DNA of 64,000 nt. It comes from an uncultured Neomegalonema sp. (GTDB taxonomy: Bacteria; Pseudomonadota; Alphaproteobacteria; Rhodobacterales; Rhodobacteraceae). Under the pieces are notes generated by a model. That model saw only the letters and a program-made list of their open reading frames with translations, was not told where the DNA came from and searched no databases. Both the position numbers and the translations under genes were made by a program. The stretch lies in the NCBI GenBank assembly GCA_937957975.1, contig CALFFK010000047.1, forward strand, positions 113,585 to 177,584, given 5' to 3'. This document shows, in pieces, positions 63,874 through 64,000 of the stretch; positions within the stretch are counted from its first letter, which is position 1; each line of letters opens with the position of its first letter.

Positions 63874-64000
63874 TGAAAGTGGAGGGACAGTTTCTCTGTT
63901 AGCTTCCGGCTGCCTCGAATGTGATCGGTGCTTTGTATCCAAGTGCTGAATGTCGTCTTCGAGGATTGTAGAATCCGTCGATGTAAGTGCCAATGTCTTT
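63874..64000 (-). mobile_element. IS3-family insertion sequence, right end (partial)
   Basis: The element's end is inferred near 63874, where TGAAAGTGGAGGGACAG begins, directly after the transition from PP2C-coding sequence. It contains the 3' end of an IS3-type transposase gene. The left end, inverted-repeat partner and target duplication are outside the window, so the exact boundary is an estimate. Confidence 0.65.
63899..64000 (-). CDS. IS3-family transposase OrfB, C-terminal fragment
   Basis: The last 33 codons, in a frame different from the PP2C remnant, read DIGTYIDGFYNPRRRHSALG and end EAAGS before TAA at 63899. YIDGFYNPRRRHSALGY is the classic C-terminal signature of IS3-family (DDE) transposases. 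The rest lies past the window edge. Confidence 0.85.
   Translation of the reverse strand, partial: KDIGTYIDGFYNPRRRHSALGYKAPITFEAAGS

Noticed and set aside
63553..63993. Intact 146-residue phosphatase gene
   Set aside because: The first about 40 codons are the IS3 end read in a frame different from the transposase; only the C-terminal part is PP2C.

Overview
The window looks like chromosome from a high-GC (around 60% by eye) alphaproteobacterium. The markers are gene neighbourhoods typical of that class: chorismate mutase-hisC-tyrC, murA-DUF2948-hisD-UPF0262-infA-maf-rne-yacG, a nuoABCDE(F) cluster with an extra ORF inside it, a DUF1636/CbiX/CbiG-CobJ cobalamin cluster, and two sites matching the CtrA consensus TTAA-N7-TTAA. 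A Rhodobacterales-like or related marine lineage is plausible, but I cannot name a genus.

Layout. 0-2.5 kb: a cut-off PAS-like regulator, a DUF1489 gene and a membrane histidine kinase whose sensor domain resembles plant ethylene receptors, including the Cys/His copper ligands. 2.5-6 kb: a translationally coupled tyrosine/phenylalanine/histidine operon with a methyltransferase, divergent from gloB. 7-14.3 kb: thrS with a 38-codon membrane ORF behind it, acnA, a PAS protein and the tRNA methylthiotransferase mtaB. 14.3-18.6 kb: one 1407-residue secreted DUF11-repeat protein. 18.7-24.2 kb: nuoA-F with a secreted 166-residue protein between nuoD and nuoE and no nuoG after nuoF. 24.2-30.2 kb: an amine oxidase-type flavoprotein, an RraA-like protein, a beta carbonic anhydrase, two tandem secreted paralogues (the second with its Shine-Dalgarno inside a 10-bp hairpin), a ClC transporter and a hotdog thioesterase.

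30.3-40.6 kb: a cobalamin region. The minus-strand operon is small His-rich membrane protein-cbiX-cobH-CPCC protein-cobL-cobI-cbiG/cobJ-cobM, nearly all with 4-nt overlaps. The divergent plus-strand set is DUF1636-cobU-(27-codon ORF)-cobQ-ribD-like reductase. CbiX plus CbiG, without CobG or CobF here, points to early cobalt insertion. 40.6-46.2 kb: cytochrome b561, kdsA, a dimethylargininase-type hydrolase, and the ilvB-(secreted ORF)-ilvH operon behind a textbook transcription attenuator with an Ile/Leu/Val leader peptide. tRNA-Ser(GGA) follows.

46.3-60.8 kb: an Ada-like DNA repair protein, a sigma-54 activator coupled to a fluoroacetate-dehalogenase-like hydrolase, an OmpA lipoprotein, pepF with two small flanking genes, an A+T-rich aquaporin gene, and the murA-to-yacG housekeeping run ending at tRNA-Phe(GAA). 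From 60.9 kb an integrated element begins directly after tRNA-Phe: a tyrosine recombinase, then a kinase/zinc-ribbon/FHA protein coupled to a PP2C phosphatase gene. The PP2C gene is truncated by an IS3-family insertion that runs off the right end. This kinase-phosphatase island and the nested secreted ORFs in housekeeping operons are the least explained parts of the window.
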